64,000 bases of DNA from positions 186,001 through 250,000 of the forward strand of contig NZ_JAKLUA010000010.1 of assembly GCF_022012435.1 (NCBI RefSeq), written 5' to 3'. This document shows, piece after piece, positions 18,429-27,264 of this stretch. Source of the DNA: Bradyrhizobium zhengyangense. GTDB lineage: Bacteria; Pseudomonadota; Alphaproteobacteria; Rhizobiales; Xanthobacteraceae. A program made the position numbers and the translations under genes. The notes under the pieces were generated by a model. The model ran no database searches and was not told the origin of the DNA. It saw only the letters and a program-made list of their open reading frames with translations. The stretch's first letter is position 1. Every line of letters begins with the position of its first letter.

Positions 18429-18525
18429 GCCGTCATTGCGAGGAGCCCGTGACAAAATTGCGAAGCAATCCAGACTTTCACCGCGGAGACAGACTGGATT
18501 GCTTCGCTTCGCTCGCAATGACGGC
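18429..18525. repeat. Bipartite palindromic repeat between binding-protein and permease genes
   Basis: Outer arms GCCGTCATTGCGAG (18429-18442) and CTCGCAATGACGGC (18512-18525) pair over 14 bp. Inner arms GCGAAGCAATCCAG (18460-18473) and CTGGATTGCTTCGC (18494-18507) pair over another 14 bp. This double stem is characteristic of dispersed palindromic elements in Bradyrhizobium and relatives. Placed within the operon, it could form a stable mRNA hairpin that raises the ratio of binding protein to permease. Confidence 0.85.
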
Positions 18526-18557
18526 GGAGTGACTCCTAAGAACAGGACAACGCCCTG

Positions 18558-19514
18558 ATGTCCGTGACCACCCTCTCCTCTCCCGTGCTGGCCCAGCGGC
18601 AGGCGAACTGGCTGGTGCGCCTGTTCGACTACAAGCCGTTCCTGATCGTGATGTGCCTCGCGCCCGCGATCGGGTTGCTCGCGGTGTTTCTGACCTATCC
18701 GCTTGGACTCGGCATCTGGCTCGCCTTCACCGACACCACGATCGGCCAGAAAGGCATCTTCGTCGGTCTCGATAATTTCCAGTATCTGCTCAGCGATCCG
18801 CTGTGGTGGAACGCGGTGTTCTACAGCGTGGTCTACACGGGCATTGCGACCTTCGGGAAGTTCGCGCTCGGCTTCTGGCTGGCGCTGTTGCTCAACAACC
18901 ATTTTCCGTTCAAGAGCCTGTTGCGCGCGATCATCCTGTTGCCCTGGATCGTGCCGACGGTGCTGTCGGCGCTGGCGTTCTGGTGGATCTACGATCCGCA
19001 ATTCTCGATCATCTCCTATCTGCTGGTCGACGTGCTGCACTGGCGCACCAGCAATATCGACTTCCTCGGCTCGCCCTGGCCGGCGCGGTTCTCGCTGATC
19101 GCCGCCAATATCTGGCGCGGCATTCCCTTCGTCGCGATCTCGCTGTTGGCGGGCTTGCAAACCATCTCGCCCTCGCTCTATGAGGCCGCGATGCTCGACG
19201 GCGCCAGCGCCTGGCAGCGCTTTCGCTACATCACCTTCCCGATGATGATGCCGATCCTCGCCATCGTCATGACGTTCTCGATCATCTTCACCTTCACCGA
19301 CTTCCAGCTGGTCTACGCCATCACCCGCGGCGGCCCCGGCAACTCGACGCATCTGCTCGCGACGCTGGCGTTCCAGCGCGGCATCGCCGGCGGCGAGCTC
19401 GGCGAAGGCGCGGCGATCGCGGTGTCGATGATCCCGTTCCTGGTGTTCGCGACGCTGTTTTCCTATTTCGGCCTGGCGCGCCGCAAATGGCAGCAGGGAG
19501 AGGCCAATGACTGA
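18558..19514 (+). CDS. Sugar-type ABC importer permease (MalF/UgpA family)
   Basis: A 318-residue inner-membrane permease with six predicted helices (first at about 31-53). The EAA loop is YEAAMLDGASAWQRFRYITFP, the cytoplasmic site that contacts the ATPase; it is quoted here in its conserved form E-A-A---G-A. Partner of the permease at 19507, with which it overlaps by 8 bp. It is separated from the binding-protein gene by a palindromic repeat. The missing ATPase must be supplied from elsewhere, as shared MsmX/UgpC-like subunits do in other systems. Confidence 0.9.
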   Translation: MSVTTLSSPVLAQRQANWLVRLFDYKPFLIVMCLAPAIGLLAVFLTYPLGLGIWLAFTDTTIGQKGIFVGLDNFQYLLSDPLWWNAVFYSVVYTGIATFGKFALGFWLALLLNNHFPFKSLLRAIILLPWIVPTVLSALAFWWIYDPQFSIISYLLVDVLHWRTSNIDFLGSPWPARFSLIAANIWRGIPFVAISLLAGLQTISPSLYEAAMLDGASAWQRFRYITFPMMMPILAIVMTFSIIFTFTDFQLVYAITRGGPGNSTHLLATLAFQRGIAGGELGEGAAIAVSMIPFLVFATLFSYFGLARRKWQQGEAND

Positions 19515-20409
19515 CGCCGTCGCCCCAGCCTCCTCCGTCGCCGACGCGAAAGCAGCCCCAGAGACCATGGCCTGGGATTCCGGGCTGCGGCGACTAATGA
19601 TGATCTACCTGCCGCTCGGCTGCTTCGTGCTGATCCTGCTGTTTCCGTTCTACTGGATGGCGATCACCTCGTTCAAACCGAACGCGGAGCTAATGAACTA
19701 CAAGGAGCACAACCCGTTCTGGATCTCCTCGCCGACATTGGCTCACGTCAAGCATCTCTTGTTTGACACCGCCTATCCGCGCTGGCTGTGGACCACGATG
19801 ATGGTTGCGATCGGGGCGACGACGCTGTCGCTGGTCGCGAGCACGCTGGCAGCCTACGCGATCGAGCGGCTGCGCTTCCGCGGCAGTCCCTATGTCGGCC
19901 TCGGCATCTATCTCGCCTATCTGGTGCCGCCGTCGATCCTGTTCATCCCGCTCGCCACCGTGGTGGTGCAGTTCGGCCTGTTCGATTCTCCGCTCGCGCT
20001 GATCCTGGTCTATCCGACCTTCCTGGTGCCGTTCTGTACCTGGCTCTTGATCGGCTATTTCAAATCGATCCCCTATGAGCTCGAGGAATGCGCGCTGGTC
20101 GACGGCGCGACGCGGCTGCAGATCTTGCGACGGATCACGCTGCCGCTTGCCGTACCCGGGCTGATCTCCGCCGGCATCTTCTCCTTCACGCTGTCCTGGA
20201 ACGAGTTCATCTATGCGCTCGCCTTCATCCAGAGCGGCGCCAACAAGACCGTGCCAGTCGCGATCCTCACCGAGCTCGTCACCGGCGACGTCTACCAGTG
20301 GGGCGCGCTGATGGCGGGCTCGCTGCTCGGCTCCCTGCCGGTTGCGATCTTCTACTCGCTGTTTGTGGACTATTACGTGTCGTCGCTGACAGGCGCGGTG
20401 AAGGAATGA
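19507..20409 (+). CDS. Sugar-type ABC importer permease (MalG/UgpE family)
   Basis: A 300-residue permease with six predicted helices. The EAA motif reads ELEECALVDGATRLQILRR, with Cys where Ala is usual in EEAA. Helix 1 is at about 33-54, and the last helix ends in a short cytoplasmic tail (SSLTGAVKE). The C-terminal GAVKE is common in MalG-like proteins. The start overlaps the upstream permease by 8 bp, so the two are translationally coupled. No ATPase follows; the next gene is an unrelated metallo-beta-lactamase-fold protein. Confidence 0.9.
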   Translation: MTDAVAPASSVADAKAAPETMAWDSGLRRLMMIYLPLGCFVLILLFPFYWMAITSFKPNAELMNYKEHNPFWISSPTLAHVKHLLFDTAYPRWLWTTMMVAIGATTLSLVASTLAAYAIERLRFRGSPYVGLGIYLAYLVPPSILFIPLATVVVQFGLFDSPLALILVYPTFLVPFCTWLLIGYFKSIPYELEECALVDGATRLQILRRITLPLAVPGLISAGIFSFTLSWNEFIYALAFIQSGANKTVPVAILTELVTGDVYQWGALMAGSLLGSLPVAIFYSLFVDYYVSSLTGAVKE

Positions 20410-20540
20410 TGAGCAGCGGGCGATCGCGTACGACCGTGCAATCCTGATAGACCACTCACGTCTTTCGTCGCACCTTGCCGCGCATACGGCGGGGTCGATC
20501 TTTGGCACCGTAGATCGTCGCACAAGCAAGCGAGCATCGC

Positions 20541-21512
20541 ATGGGATCGCCAAAGCTCCATTCAATGTCCCGACGCGGCTTTTGCCTGTGCTGCCTCGGC
20601 GGCGCCGCGTTCGCGGCAACCGGGGGATGGCTCAGCCCGCGGCAGGCCTACGCCGAAGCGCGCGGCCTGGTCAGCCTGATCAAGGACAGCGCGGCGACGT
20701 CACCGATCAAAACCTACAAGCTGCGCAACAATATCAGCGTGCTCGAAGGATCCGGCGGCAACATTGCCGTCCTGACCGGATCCGACGGCAAGCTTCTGGT
20801 CGATGCCGGCATCGGCGTCTCTCAACCTCGGCTTAGCAAAGCGTTGAGCGAGCTCGGCAATGAGCCGATCAAGCATCTGATCAACACGCACTGGCACTTC
20901 GACCATGCCGACGGCAATGAATGGCTGCACAAGGCAGGCGCGAACATCATCGCGCACGAGAATACCCGCAAGCACCTTTCCGTCGTCCAGCGGGTCGAGG
21001 ATTGGGACTACAATTTCCTCGCCCTGCCCGCCAACGCTGTCCCGGCCCAGGTTTTTTCCAAAGATCATCACCTCAAGGTCAACGGCGCTTCCATCGCCCT
21101 GAAATATTACGGGCCCGCGCACACTGACGGCGATATCTCGGTGATGTTCACTGAAGCCAATGTCCTCCACGCCGGCGACACCTATTGGAACAACATCTAT
21201 CCCTTCATCGACTATTCGACTGGCGGCAGCATCAACGGCATGATCGCGGCGTCCGATGCCAATCTCGCCATGGCCAACAATGAAACCATCATCATCCCCG
21301 GTCACGGCAAGCCCGTCAGCAACAAGGCCGAGCTCCAGGACTTCCGCGACATGCTCGTCGCGATCCGGGACAATGTCGGCAATCTGAAGAAGCAGGGCAA
21401 GACGCGCGACGAGACGGTCGCCGCCAAGCCGACGGCTGCGTTTGACGCGAGATGGGGCCAGTTCCTCGTCGACCCCGGCTACTTCACCCGCTTGGTCTAC
21501 GAAGGCGTGTGA
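20541..21512 (+). CDS. Exported metallo-beta-lactamase-fold hydrolase
   Basis: A 323-residue MBL-fold protein. The Zn-binding motif is THWHFDHADGN (H-x-H-x-D-H), with later ligands in PAHTDGD, HAGDTYWN and PGHGKPV, so both metal sites look intact. The N-terminus has a twin-arginine-like signal SRRGFCLCCLGG, predicting folded export to the periplasm. A second in-frame ATG eight codons on (20565) starts directly before the twin Arg. It is downstream of the ABC importer but 130 bp away with its own space for a promoter. Substrate unknown; not necessarily a beta-lactamase. Confidence 0.88.
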   Translation: MGSPKLHSMSRRGFCLCCLGGAAFAATGGWLSPRQAYAEARGLVSLIKDSAATSPIKTYKLRNNISVLEGSGGNIAVLTGSDGKLLVDAGIGVSQPRLSKALSELGNEPIKHLINTHWHFDHADGNEWLHKAGANIIAHENTRKHLSVVQRVEDWDYNFLALPANAVPAQVFSKDHHLKVNGASIALKYYGPAHTDGDISVMFTEANVLHAGDTYWNNIYPFIDYSTGGSINGMIAASDANLAMANNETIIIPGHGKPVSNKAELQDFRDMLVAIRDNVGNLKKQGKTRDETVAAKPTAAFDARWGQFLVDPGYFTRLVYEGV

Positions 21513-21757
21513 GACGCGGCGCGCGATTGCGCCTGCGCGATCCTAACGAGGCTGATGACGACGAGTTCATGCTGCTCGAGGTCGCGGATTTCCTGAAGGC
21601 GACGTGAGAAAGCCGTCGCACAATCACGCTGTCATCGCCCGGCTTGACCAATGGCCAACCTGTCAGTGATGTGTCCGAACAGGTGTCAGCCATGTCTCCG
21701 GGCTAAACATCAAGCCGGGGCGTGACAAATGAGAGTGCGGGGCGAGGTGAAGAGATC
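21513..21757. other. Intergenic stretch with possible gene remnant
   Basis: No intact gene. On the plus strand the last frame before a TGA at 21605-21607 reads NEADDDEFMLLEVADFLKAT, which looks like a real C-terminus but has no start or body in the window. It is followed by a segment around 21655-21715 (CTGTCAGTGATGTGTCC and GTGTCAGCCATGTCTCC) that resembles sequence I associate with ends of insertion elements in this group. Both readings are tentative. Confidence 0.25.
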
Positions 21758-23437
21758 CTAGCCCGACGGCACAATCACCATGCTCTTGTCCTTCGGCCAG
21801 CGGACGCGCCAGGCGAAGTTGATGTCGCGGACTTCGCCGGGCTTGGCGTCAAACGACCATTCCAGCACGCCGCGCTTGTCGCGTATGTCCTTTGCCGTCG
21901 GCGGCGTGGTCGCGGGCAGCATCTCCACCACGATCTCGTCATTCTCGCTGACCGGCAGCTGGTCCTCGATCGCGACGTGAATCGGGAAATCGTGGCCGTT
22001 GCGGACCGTGGTCTTGAACGCGCGCTCGTCGGTCTTCGACGTCGTGACCAGGAGGCCTGCCGAGCCTTCATTGCGCTTGAGCACCGCGCGCTCGACCTTG
22101 ACCTTGTCATCGGCGCCGAAGCCCAGCCGCACGATGTCGTCCTTGGCTGAGCCCGCAAGCTTGCCGCGGCCGACGAAGATGCCGTCACGGTAGATCGCGA
22201 CCTTACCCGGCAACAGCGTCGTATCGTCGGTTTGCTTGAAGCTCGCTTCGAGGAAGGCGGTGGGGTCCTGCACCGGTGCAGCGCGGACCGCAAGATCAGC
22301 GGGCACGCTCATCGAGGCGATGCGCAAGCTCTTGGCTCCTTCCGCAGCACCAAGGCTGACGCGGCCGGGGATTTTGAAGGTCGCCTGGAAGTCACCGATC
22401 TCCGCAACCGCTTGCTGTTCGTCGGCACGTTGGGCCGGCAGATCAAATTGCTCCTTGTCTTGTGCCGCCTCCATCTTCCTCAACATCGGCGCCGCCGCGG
22501 GCATGGCGGTATCCGCGACCGAGCCCAGCGCGCGCGGCTTTGGCACCTGCGGATATTGCGCCACCAGCGAGCCCAGCTCCGGTGCGCTGCCGCCGCGGGC
22601 AATACGGACGGTGGAGACGCCGAGCGTCACATTTGACCAATCCTCGCCGGTCGACTGCGTCACTTCGGCGCGGCGGACCAGCTCGAGCTGCGGCTTGCGG
22701 TCCTTGGCGCCGGTGTCGAGCCGGGCATCATAGAGCGGCAGCCAGCGCGCATTGCGGACGTTGTAAGTCACGCGCAACGTCGCCTTGGTTGCGGTAGCCG
22801 AGGCGACGTCGATGCGCACCTCGAGCTTGTTCGGCGGCTTGGCCGATCGGTCGGCTTCGAGCTGCGCGATCTGACGATCGATCTCGCGCTGCTTTCGCGC
22901 GGCATCACGGATCGCCGTTTCAGCGGCCGCGACTTCCTCGGCGACCGCAGTGAACGCCGCGCGCCATTCAGTGATCGGGCGCGCCTCGCCTTTCTCGCCG
23001 AGGCCGGCGGGAGAGGCTTCGGCAAAGCGCTGTGCAAATTTGCGCCGGGCGGCCGCCGCATCGATCGCACCTTGCAGGTCAGCGCGCTCGTCCTTGAGCG
23101 CCTCAATGCGCTTATCGAGTTCGGACAGATTGACCGGCGGCGCCGCGCGCGGCGGCCGCGCGTCGATGGTGCCGATGGTGAGCTTGGCGCCAGCCTCGCC
23201 CTCGACGCGGAGGGAGGACGGATCGAGCGAAAGCGGAAAGTCCTTGGCGACCAGCGTCGAGTCTCCGGGGGCGAGGTCGAGCGCGATCACGCGCGTGACC
23301 GTCGCGCCATCAGGATAGACGGTGACGGTGTCGATGGCCGATGTGGCGTCCACATCGGCGGCCCATGAGGGCGAGGCGAGCGCTGCGGTCACCAGGACCA
23401 GGCTCGTCGTTGCCAAACATTTTGCGGTGATGCGCAT
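21758..23437 (-). CDS. MuiA-like DUF4139/DUF4140 protein, exported
   Basis: A 559-residue protein with a Sec signal (residues 1-26, LVTAALASPSWAA-D). It starts the mature part with AIDTVTVYPDGATVTRVI, the DUF4140 N-terminal pattern. A coiled coil follows at about 110-190 (ELDKRIEALKDERADLQGAI region), then a DUF4139 beta-rich domain ending in PKDKSMVIVPSG. This is the family annotated mucoidy inhibitor MuiA. The start at 23437 is picked for the AGGGAGA box upstream and the signal peptide; the frame extends to 23605. Role in this organism unknown; probably periplasmic or envelope. Confidence 0.85.
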   Translation of the reverse strand: MRITAKCLATTSLVLVTAALASPSWAADVDATSAIDTVTVYPDGATVTRVIALDLAPGDSTLVAKDFPLSLDPSSLRVEGEAGAKLTIGTIDARPPRAAPPVNLSELDKRIEALKDERADLQGAIDAAAARRKFAQRFAEASPAGLGEKGEARPITEWRAAFTAVAEEVAAAETAIRDAARKQREIDRQIAQLEADRSAKPPNKLEVRIDVASATATKATLRVTYNVRNARWLPLYDARLDTGAKDRKPQLELVRRAEVTQSTGEDWSNVTLGVSTVRIARGGSAPELGSLVAQYPQVPKPRALGSVADTAMPAAAPMLRKMEAAQDKEQFDLPAQRADEQQAVAEIGDFQATFKIPGRVSLGAAEGAKSLRIASMSVPADLAVRAAPVQDPTAFLEASFKQTDDTTLLPGKVAIYRDGIFVGRGKLAGSAKDDIVRLGFGADDKVKVERAVLKRNEGSAGLLVTTSKTDERAFKTTVRNGHDFPIHVAIEDQLPVSENDEIVVEMLPATTPPTAKDIRDKRGVLEWSFDAKPGEVRDINFAWRVRWPKDKSMVIVPSG

Positions 23438-23626
23438 CACAATTCTCCCTGCCGATATCGCCGCGTCGCCAGCCGGACGCGCGAAAATATGCCACGCCAT
23501 CGTGGTGAGACGCGGCAGGGAAGGAACTGGTTCGATTGGGGTTTCCGTTGGGCGCCGCTGCGGCGGCATCGTGGCCGCGGAACGCGTCACCGCGCCGCGG
23601 CACAACGTCGCTTAAGGAATTAAGCT

Positions 23627-24247
23627 TCAGACCTGGCTGGGCGAACCCTGGCCGAAGATGCGGCGAAGCAGATCAGTCACATTCTTGGCGCCCGCCTTCT
23701 TCAAAATGCTGGCGCGATAGCCCTCCACCGTGCGCGCGCTCAGATGCATGCGGCGCGCGACCTCCTTGTTGGTGAGGCCGCCGGCAAGATGCGCAAGCAC
23801 GTCGCCTTCGCGTGCGGTCAGAGGTTCGCACCCGGGCAACCAACGCTGCCGGCCCAGATCGGGCTGCGCGGACTCGTCGATCGCGGCGTCAATCCGGCCG
23901 ACGATATCGTGGGTACGGAAGGGCTTCTCGATGAAGTCGGCCGCGCCGCTCTTGATGGCATCGACCGCCATGGCGATGCTGCCGTTCGCCGAGGTCATCA
24001 GCACCGGCGCCATGCAATTTTCCTCGCGCAGGCGCTTGAGCACGTCGAGCGCGGAGCGATCTGGCGGCATCTCCAGCAGCACGCAGGCCGGCATCCGCTC
24101 CTTTGCTTCCGACAGCAGCGACGCGCCGTCGGCGAAGCAGATCACGTCATAGGCACTCTGTTGAAGTGCGTTGGACAATTGTTCGCGAGAGGCGGCGTCG
24201 GTTTCAATGACGAATACCTCACCCTTGGAAAGCATGTTCCCCGGCAT
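23627..24247 (-). CDS. FixJ/NarL-family response regulator with atypical receiver
   Basis: A 206-residue regulator. The C-terminal LuxR-type helix-turn-helix is clear (LTAREGDVLAHLAGG, NKEVARRMHLSARTVEGYRA; residues 143-190). The N-terminal receiver (about 10-125) keeps the switch Thr85 and Lys108 (EKPF), but the acidic pair is E15-T16 in place of Asp-Asp, and the phosphoacceptor position is Glu59 (VLLEMPP) in a loop one residue shorter than FixJ. It may therefore act without phosphorylation. No histidine kinase is nearby. It is divergent from an AraC gene across 200 bp. Confidence 0.85.
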   Translation of the reverse strand: MPGNMLSKGEVFVIETDAASREQLSNALQQSAYDVICFADGASLLSEAKERMPACVLLEMPPDRSALDVLKRLREENCMAPVLMTSANGSIAMAVDAIKSGAADFIEKPFRTHDIVGRIDAAIDESAQPDLGRQRWLPGCEPLTAREGDVLAHLAGGLTNKEVARRMHLSARTVEGYRASILKKAGAKNVTDLLRRIFGQGSPSQV

Positions 24248-24379
24248 AATCCCGATCCAGCAATGTCTTGGTCAAATGGTCAGCGACGGCCGGGGGCCTC
24301 ATCGCGCCCCGCCGCATCGGCACGGCATTCACGCCGGTGCTTCGCTTTCCCTTATGTATGTTCCACCCGGTTCCCGGAT

Positions 24380-24408
24380 TTGACGGATCGGGACAGAAAC
24401 TTTACAAT
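24380..24408 (+). promoter_or_regulatory. Sigma70-type promoter for the AraC-family gene
   Basis: TTGACG at 24380-24385 and TACAAT at 24403-24408 are separated by exactly 17 bp, close to the sigma70 consensus. Transcription would begin near 24415, about 30 bp before the ATG at 24448. This is the clearest housekeeping promoter seen in the window. Confidence 0.6.
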
Positions 24409-24447
24409 TCGGGACATCTGCGGGAATGGCTGACAGGAACGGGTCGC

Positions 24448-25485
24448 ATGACCGACCTCATTCGCAGCGCAGGCTTGAGCTGTTATCCGGAGGTCGCCCG
24501 GTCGGTCGGGCTCGACCCCAGGCAGATGATGCGCAAGGTCAGGCTGCCGTTGGCCATCCTGGACAAGCCCGATACACCCATTGCGGTCCCGGCCCTACGT
24601 CGTCTGCTTGAGATATCGGCAGCGGAGTCCGGTGCCGAAGATTTCGGCTTGCGGCTCGCCGAGCGCGGCGGCCTTACCAATTTCGGCGCGGTCGGCCTGA
24701 TCGTACGCGAACAGGCGACGGTCGGCGAGGCGATCGAGGCTTTCTCCCGCTTCATCCATGTCCATCACGACGGCATGAAGCTCGAAATCGTCCGAGACAA
24801 GCAGACCGTGACCATCATCTTGCACCTGCGCGGTCGGCAACCGACCGCGCCCCGCCAGTCGATCGACATGGCGCTCGGCAGCGTCCACCGCATCATCCAG
24901 TCGCTGTTCGGCAGCGATTGGCGGCCGCAGGAGGTGCACCTGCACTACCCGCCGCCGCACGACCGCAAGCGCTACCGCGACTTCTTCGGCTGCCGCGTGA
25001 TCTTCAACGCGGACGAGGACGCGATCCTGATGTCGGCATACGACATGGAGCGCCGGATTCCGAGCGCGCATCCCCTGATCGCGAGCTACTTACGCAAGCG
25101 AATCGAGGCGATCGAAAACCGCCCCGCAAGCTGGGAGGAGAAGGTCGACGAGGTCGTGCGCAGCCTGCTCGCGAACGGCGAGTGCACGGTCGAACGCGTC
25201 GCCGAGCATCTGGCCTGCACCCGCCGCACCATCCACCGTCACCTCGCCGCATCAGGCACCAGCTTCTCGGCGATCCTCGACGCGCAACGCGCCGATCTCG
25301 TGATCCAGTTGATCGAGGACCCCGGCCGGCCGCTGGCGGATATCGCCACGCAACTCGGCTTCTCCGCGCAGAGCGCCATGGCCCGCTGGTTCCGCGGCCG
25401 CTTCGGCTGCACCATCACCGAGTGGCGTAGGGGCATGCGGCCGCCGGCCGGGCCGGCCGACGCACCATCAGCGTCCGCGGCCTAA
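24448..25485 (+). CDS. AraC-family transcriptional regulator
   Basis: A 345-residue regulator. The N-terminal part (about 15-200) matches the arabinose-binding-like domain of the OruR/ArgR group, with VGLIVREQATVGEAIEAF-type sequence near residue 90. The C-terminal AraC DNA-binding domain (about 240-335) has two helix-turn-helix motifs: VERVAEHLACTRRTIHRHL and LADIATQLGFSAQSAMARWF. The start at 24448 (MTDLIRSAG) fits the domain and a promoter at 24380-24408; the frame is open further upstream. Its target is unknown; the convergent ABM gene lies just downstream. Confidence 0.9.
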   Translation: MTDLIRSAGLSCYPEVARSVGLDPRQMMRKVRLPLAILDKPDTPIAVPALRRLLEISAAESGAEDFGLRLAERGGLTNFGAVGLIVREQATVGEAIEAFSRFIHVHHDGMKLEIVRDKQTVTIILHLRGRQPTAPRQSIDMALGSVHRIIQSLFGSDWRPQEVHLHYPPPHDRKRYRDFFGCRVIFNADEDAILMSAYDMERRIPSAHPLIASYLRKRIEAIENRPASWEEKVDEVVRSLLANGECTVERVAEHLACTRRTIHRHLAASGTSFSAILDAQRADLVIQLIEDPGRPLADIATQLGFSAQSAMARWFRGRFGCTITEWRRGMRPPAGPADAPSASAA

Positions 25486-25498
25486 GCCCACACTCAAA

Positions 25499-25816
25499 TC
25501 AGGCATGCTCGAAGGGGCCGACTTCGCGGATGACCTTGCAAATCTGCAAGCGGCCGCTGGCGTAGAACTCGGCATGCCCTCGTTTCATCGCCTCGATATG
25601 TTCCGGATGCGTGCGCCAGGCCTCAAGCGCCTCCTCCGAAGCAAAGCGAAACACGGTCAGCTCCTCGCCGTCGTCGGCCTTGAACGATTTGACCGACAGA
25701 AAGCCTGGAAGGCCGCTGACAATATTGTACATGCGCTCGCCCAGTCGATCATACTCCTCGATCTGAACGCCATCCCGCAGATTCAGGCCGCCAATCACAA
25801 CGACTTCGCCGATCAT
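25499..25816 (-). CDS. Antibiotic biosynthesis monooxygenase (ABM) domain protein
   Basis: A 105-residue single-domain protein. It has YDRLGERMYNIVSGLPGFLSV near residue 25, ELTVFRFASEEALEAWRTHPEH (read in parts) and a C-terminal EFYASGRLQICKVIREV strand, the dimeric alpha-beta barrel layout of ABM proteins. The family includes quinol and polyketide monooxygenases and heme-degrading enzymes, but many members have no known reaction. The ATG at 25816 is preferred over an upstream TTG because of GAGGGA just ahead. Convergent with the AraC gene, 13 bp apart. Confidence 0.82.
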   Translation of the reverse strand: MIGEVVVIGGLNLRDGVQIEEYDRLGERMYNIVSGLPGFLSVKSFKADDGEELTVFRFASEEALEAWRTHPEHIEAMKRGHAEFYASGRLQICKVIREVGPFEHA

Positions 25817-25922
25817 TTTCGGTCCATCCCTCAATCGCGTTTCCGCGCCAACCTAACAGCCGACGCAACTCGAATGAAAGCTTCGGATCGACGACGGCGT
25901 TTGTTACGCCGCAGCGCAAATT

Positions 25923-27134
25923 TCAGCGTGCCGGGGCGGCCGCGCCCATGATGGCCAGTGCGCGCCGGGGAACACCGGCGAGCAGCGGGCCGAACGCAAT
26001 GGCAAAGCCCAGGAAGGCGACGATCCAGCCGCAGGCAGCGATGTGCAGCAACGCGTCGCCATGTGCGGGCAGAACCACGGCAGCGACGCGCGCCAGTGCC
26101 GCGACGATGATCGCGACATAGATCACTTGTGTTGCCGGCGACGCCGTCAGCGCCTGCCCGGTATGGCCGAGGCTCGCGCGCGTCATCACCGCGAGGGTCA
26201 TGATTCCGGCCGCCCCCGTCATCCAGGCGTGAATGCCCGCGCTCGGCGGCAGCACGCCAAAGCCGGCAAGGGCGCCGAGAAGGAAGCCCGATGGCACGAA
26301 GGCGTAGCCGACATGCAGGATCACAAGCAGCCGTTCACGTGCGGTGCGATCACCGGCCCATCGCGCCAGCCGTACCAGATGCAGCATACAGGCAAGCGCC
26401 ATGACTACGCCTGTTATCGTGTTCAGCGGCATCACGATCCACGTCATCAGCGCCAGCGCGCTCAATCCGATCACCACGCCGTCAAACCGTCCGAACGGCA
26501 CCGGCACGCGGCCGGGATTGAACTTGACCAGCCAGTTGCGGGTGAAGCTCGGAATGATGCGACCGCCGATCAGCGAGATCAGCAGCACGACCACACTGAC
26601 GCCGATTCGGATGCTGATATCGGCCGCACCCCTGAAATGCGCTTCGAGATGGAAGGCGAAATTGCCTGACAGCAGCACCATCACGAGTCCCACGACAGGC
26701 AGATTCCGCCAATTGCCGCCGGCGATGATCTCGCGCGTTGCAGCCGCAACGACCAGCGCCAGGAAGGCGGCATCGACGGCAAGCGCAAACGCCCAGCCGA
26801 TCTCGGCAGACAGCACGACCGCCGCACGTCCGGCGAGCCAGACCACCACCAACGCGCCTAGCGACGTGCCCTGGATCGGCAGCCGCCCGGTCCAGTTCGG
26901 GATCGCGGTGAACAGGAACCCGGTGATGACGGCCGGCAGGAAGCCATAGAGCATCTCATGGACGTGCCAGTCCCGCGGCGCGAAGGCTGACGTCACCGAC
27001 AGCTCGCCATAGAACATGGGCAACCAGACCAGGATCGACAGCGCGGCCTGAATGGCGGCAAACAGGAAGAAGGGCCGAAAGCTGTTCGCAAACAGCTGAA
27101 AGCCCTGGAAATTACGGGATCGAGCGCCAGCCAT
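25923..27134 (-). CDS. nnrS: NnrS-family membrane protein
   Basis: A 403-residue, roughly twelve-helix membrane protein. The N-terminal SFRPFFLFAAIQAA, the HVHEMLYGF motif near residue 57 and GRIIPSFTRNWL in the middle are NnrS signatures; the His residues are thought to bind heme or copper. Known members respond to nitric oxide and limit nitrosative stress during denitrification. It is divergent from nnrR, with a FixK/FNR-type palindrome at 27199-27212 between them, so NnrR probably controls it directly. Confidence 0.93.
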   Translation of the reverse strand: MAGARSRNFQGFQLFANSFRPFFLFAAIQAALSILVWLPMFYGELSVTSAFAPRDWHVHEMLYGFLPAVITGFLFTAIPNWTGRLPIQGTSLGALVVVWLAGRAAVVLSAEIGWAFALAVDAAFLALVVAAATREIIAGGNWRNLPVVGLVMVLLSGNFAFHLEAHFRGAADISIRIGVSVVVLLISLIGGRIIPSFTRNWLVKFNPGRVPVPFGRFDGVVIGLSALALMTWIVMPLNTITGVVMALACMLHLVRLARWAGDRTARERLLVILHVGYAFVPSGFLLGALAGFGVLPPSAGIHAWMTGAAGIMTLAVMTRASLGHTGQALTASPATQVIYVAIIVAALARVAAVVLPAHGDALLHIAACGWIVAFLGFAIAFGPLLAGVPRRALAIMGAAAPAR

Positions 27135-27198
27135 GGGGACAACTCCAGCAGATTCAGACCGTTGTCTGGAAAAATACTGCTGCGCAGCCGGCGCGTTT

Positions 27199-27212
27199 TT
27201 GCGCTATCGCAA
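27199..27212. promoter_or_regulatory. FixK/NnrR-type binding site between nnrS and nnrR
   Basis: TTGCGCTATCGCAA is a perfect TTGC-N6-GCAA palindrome of the CRP/FNR type used by FixK2 and NnrR. Its centre is 59 bp from the nnrR ATG and 71 bp from the nnrS ATG. A class II site at -41.5 would give leaders of about 18 and 30 nt, so one box could serve both genes. Confidence 0.75.
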
Positions 27213-27264
27213 ACTGCCTGATGATTGCAGGTGCCATCACACTCCCTGATGCCAAGGAGGCAGA

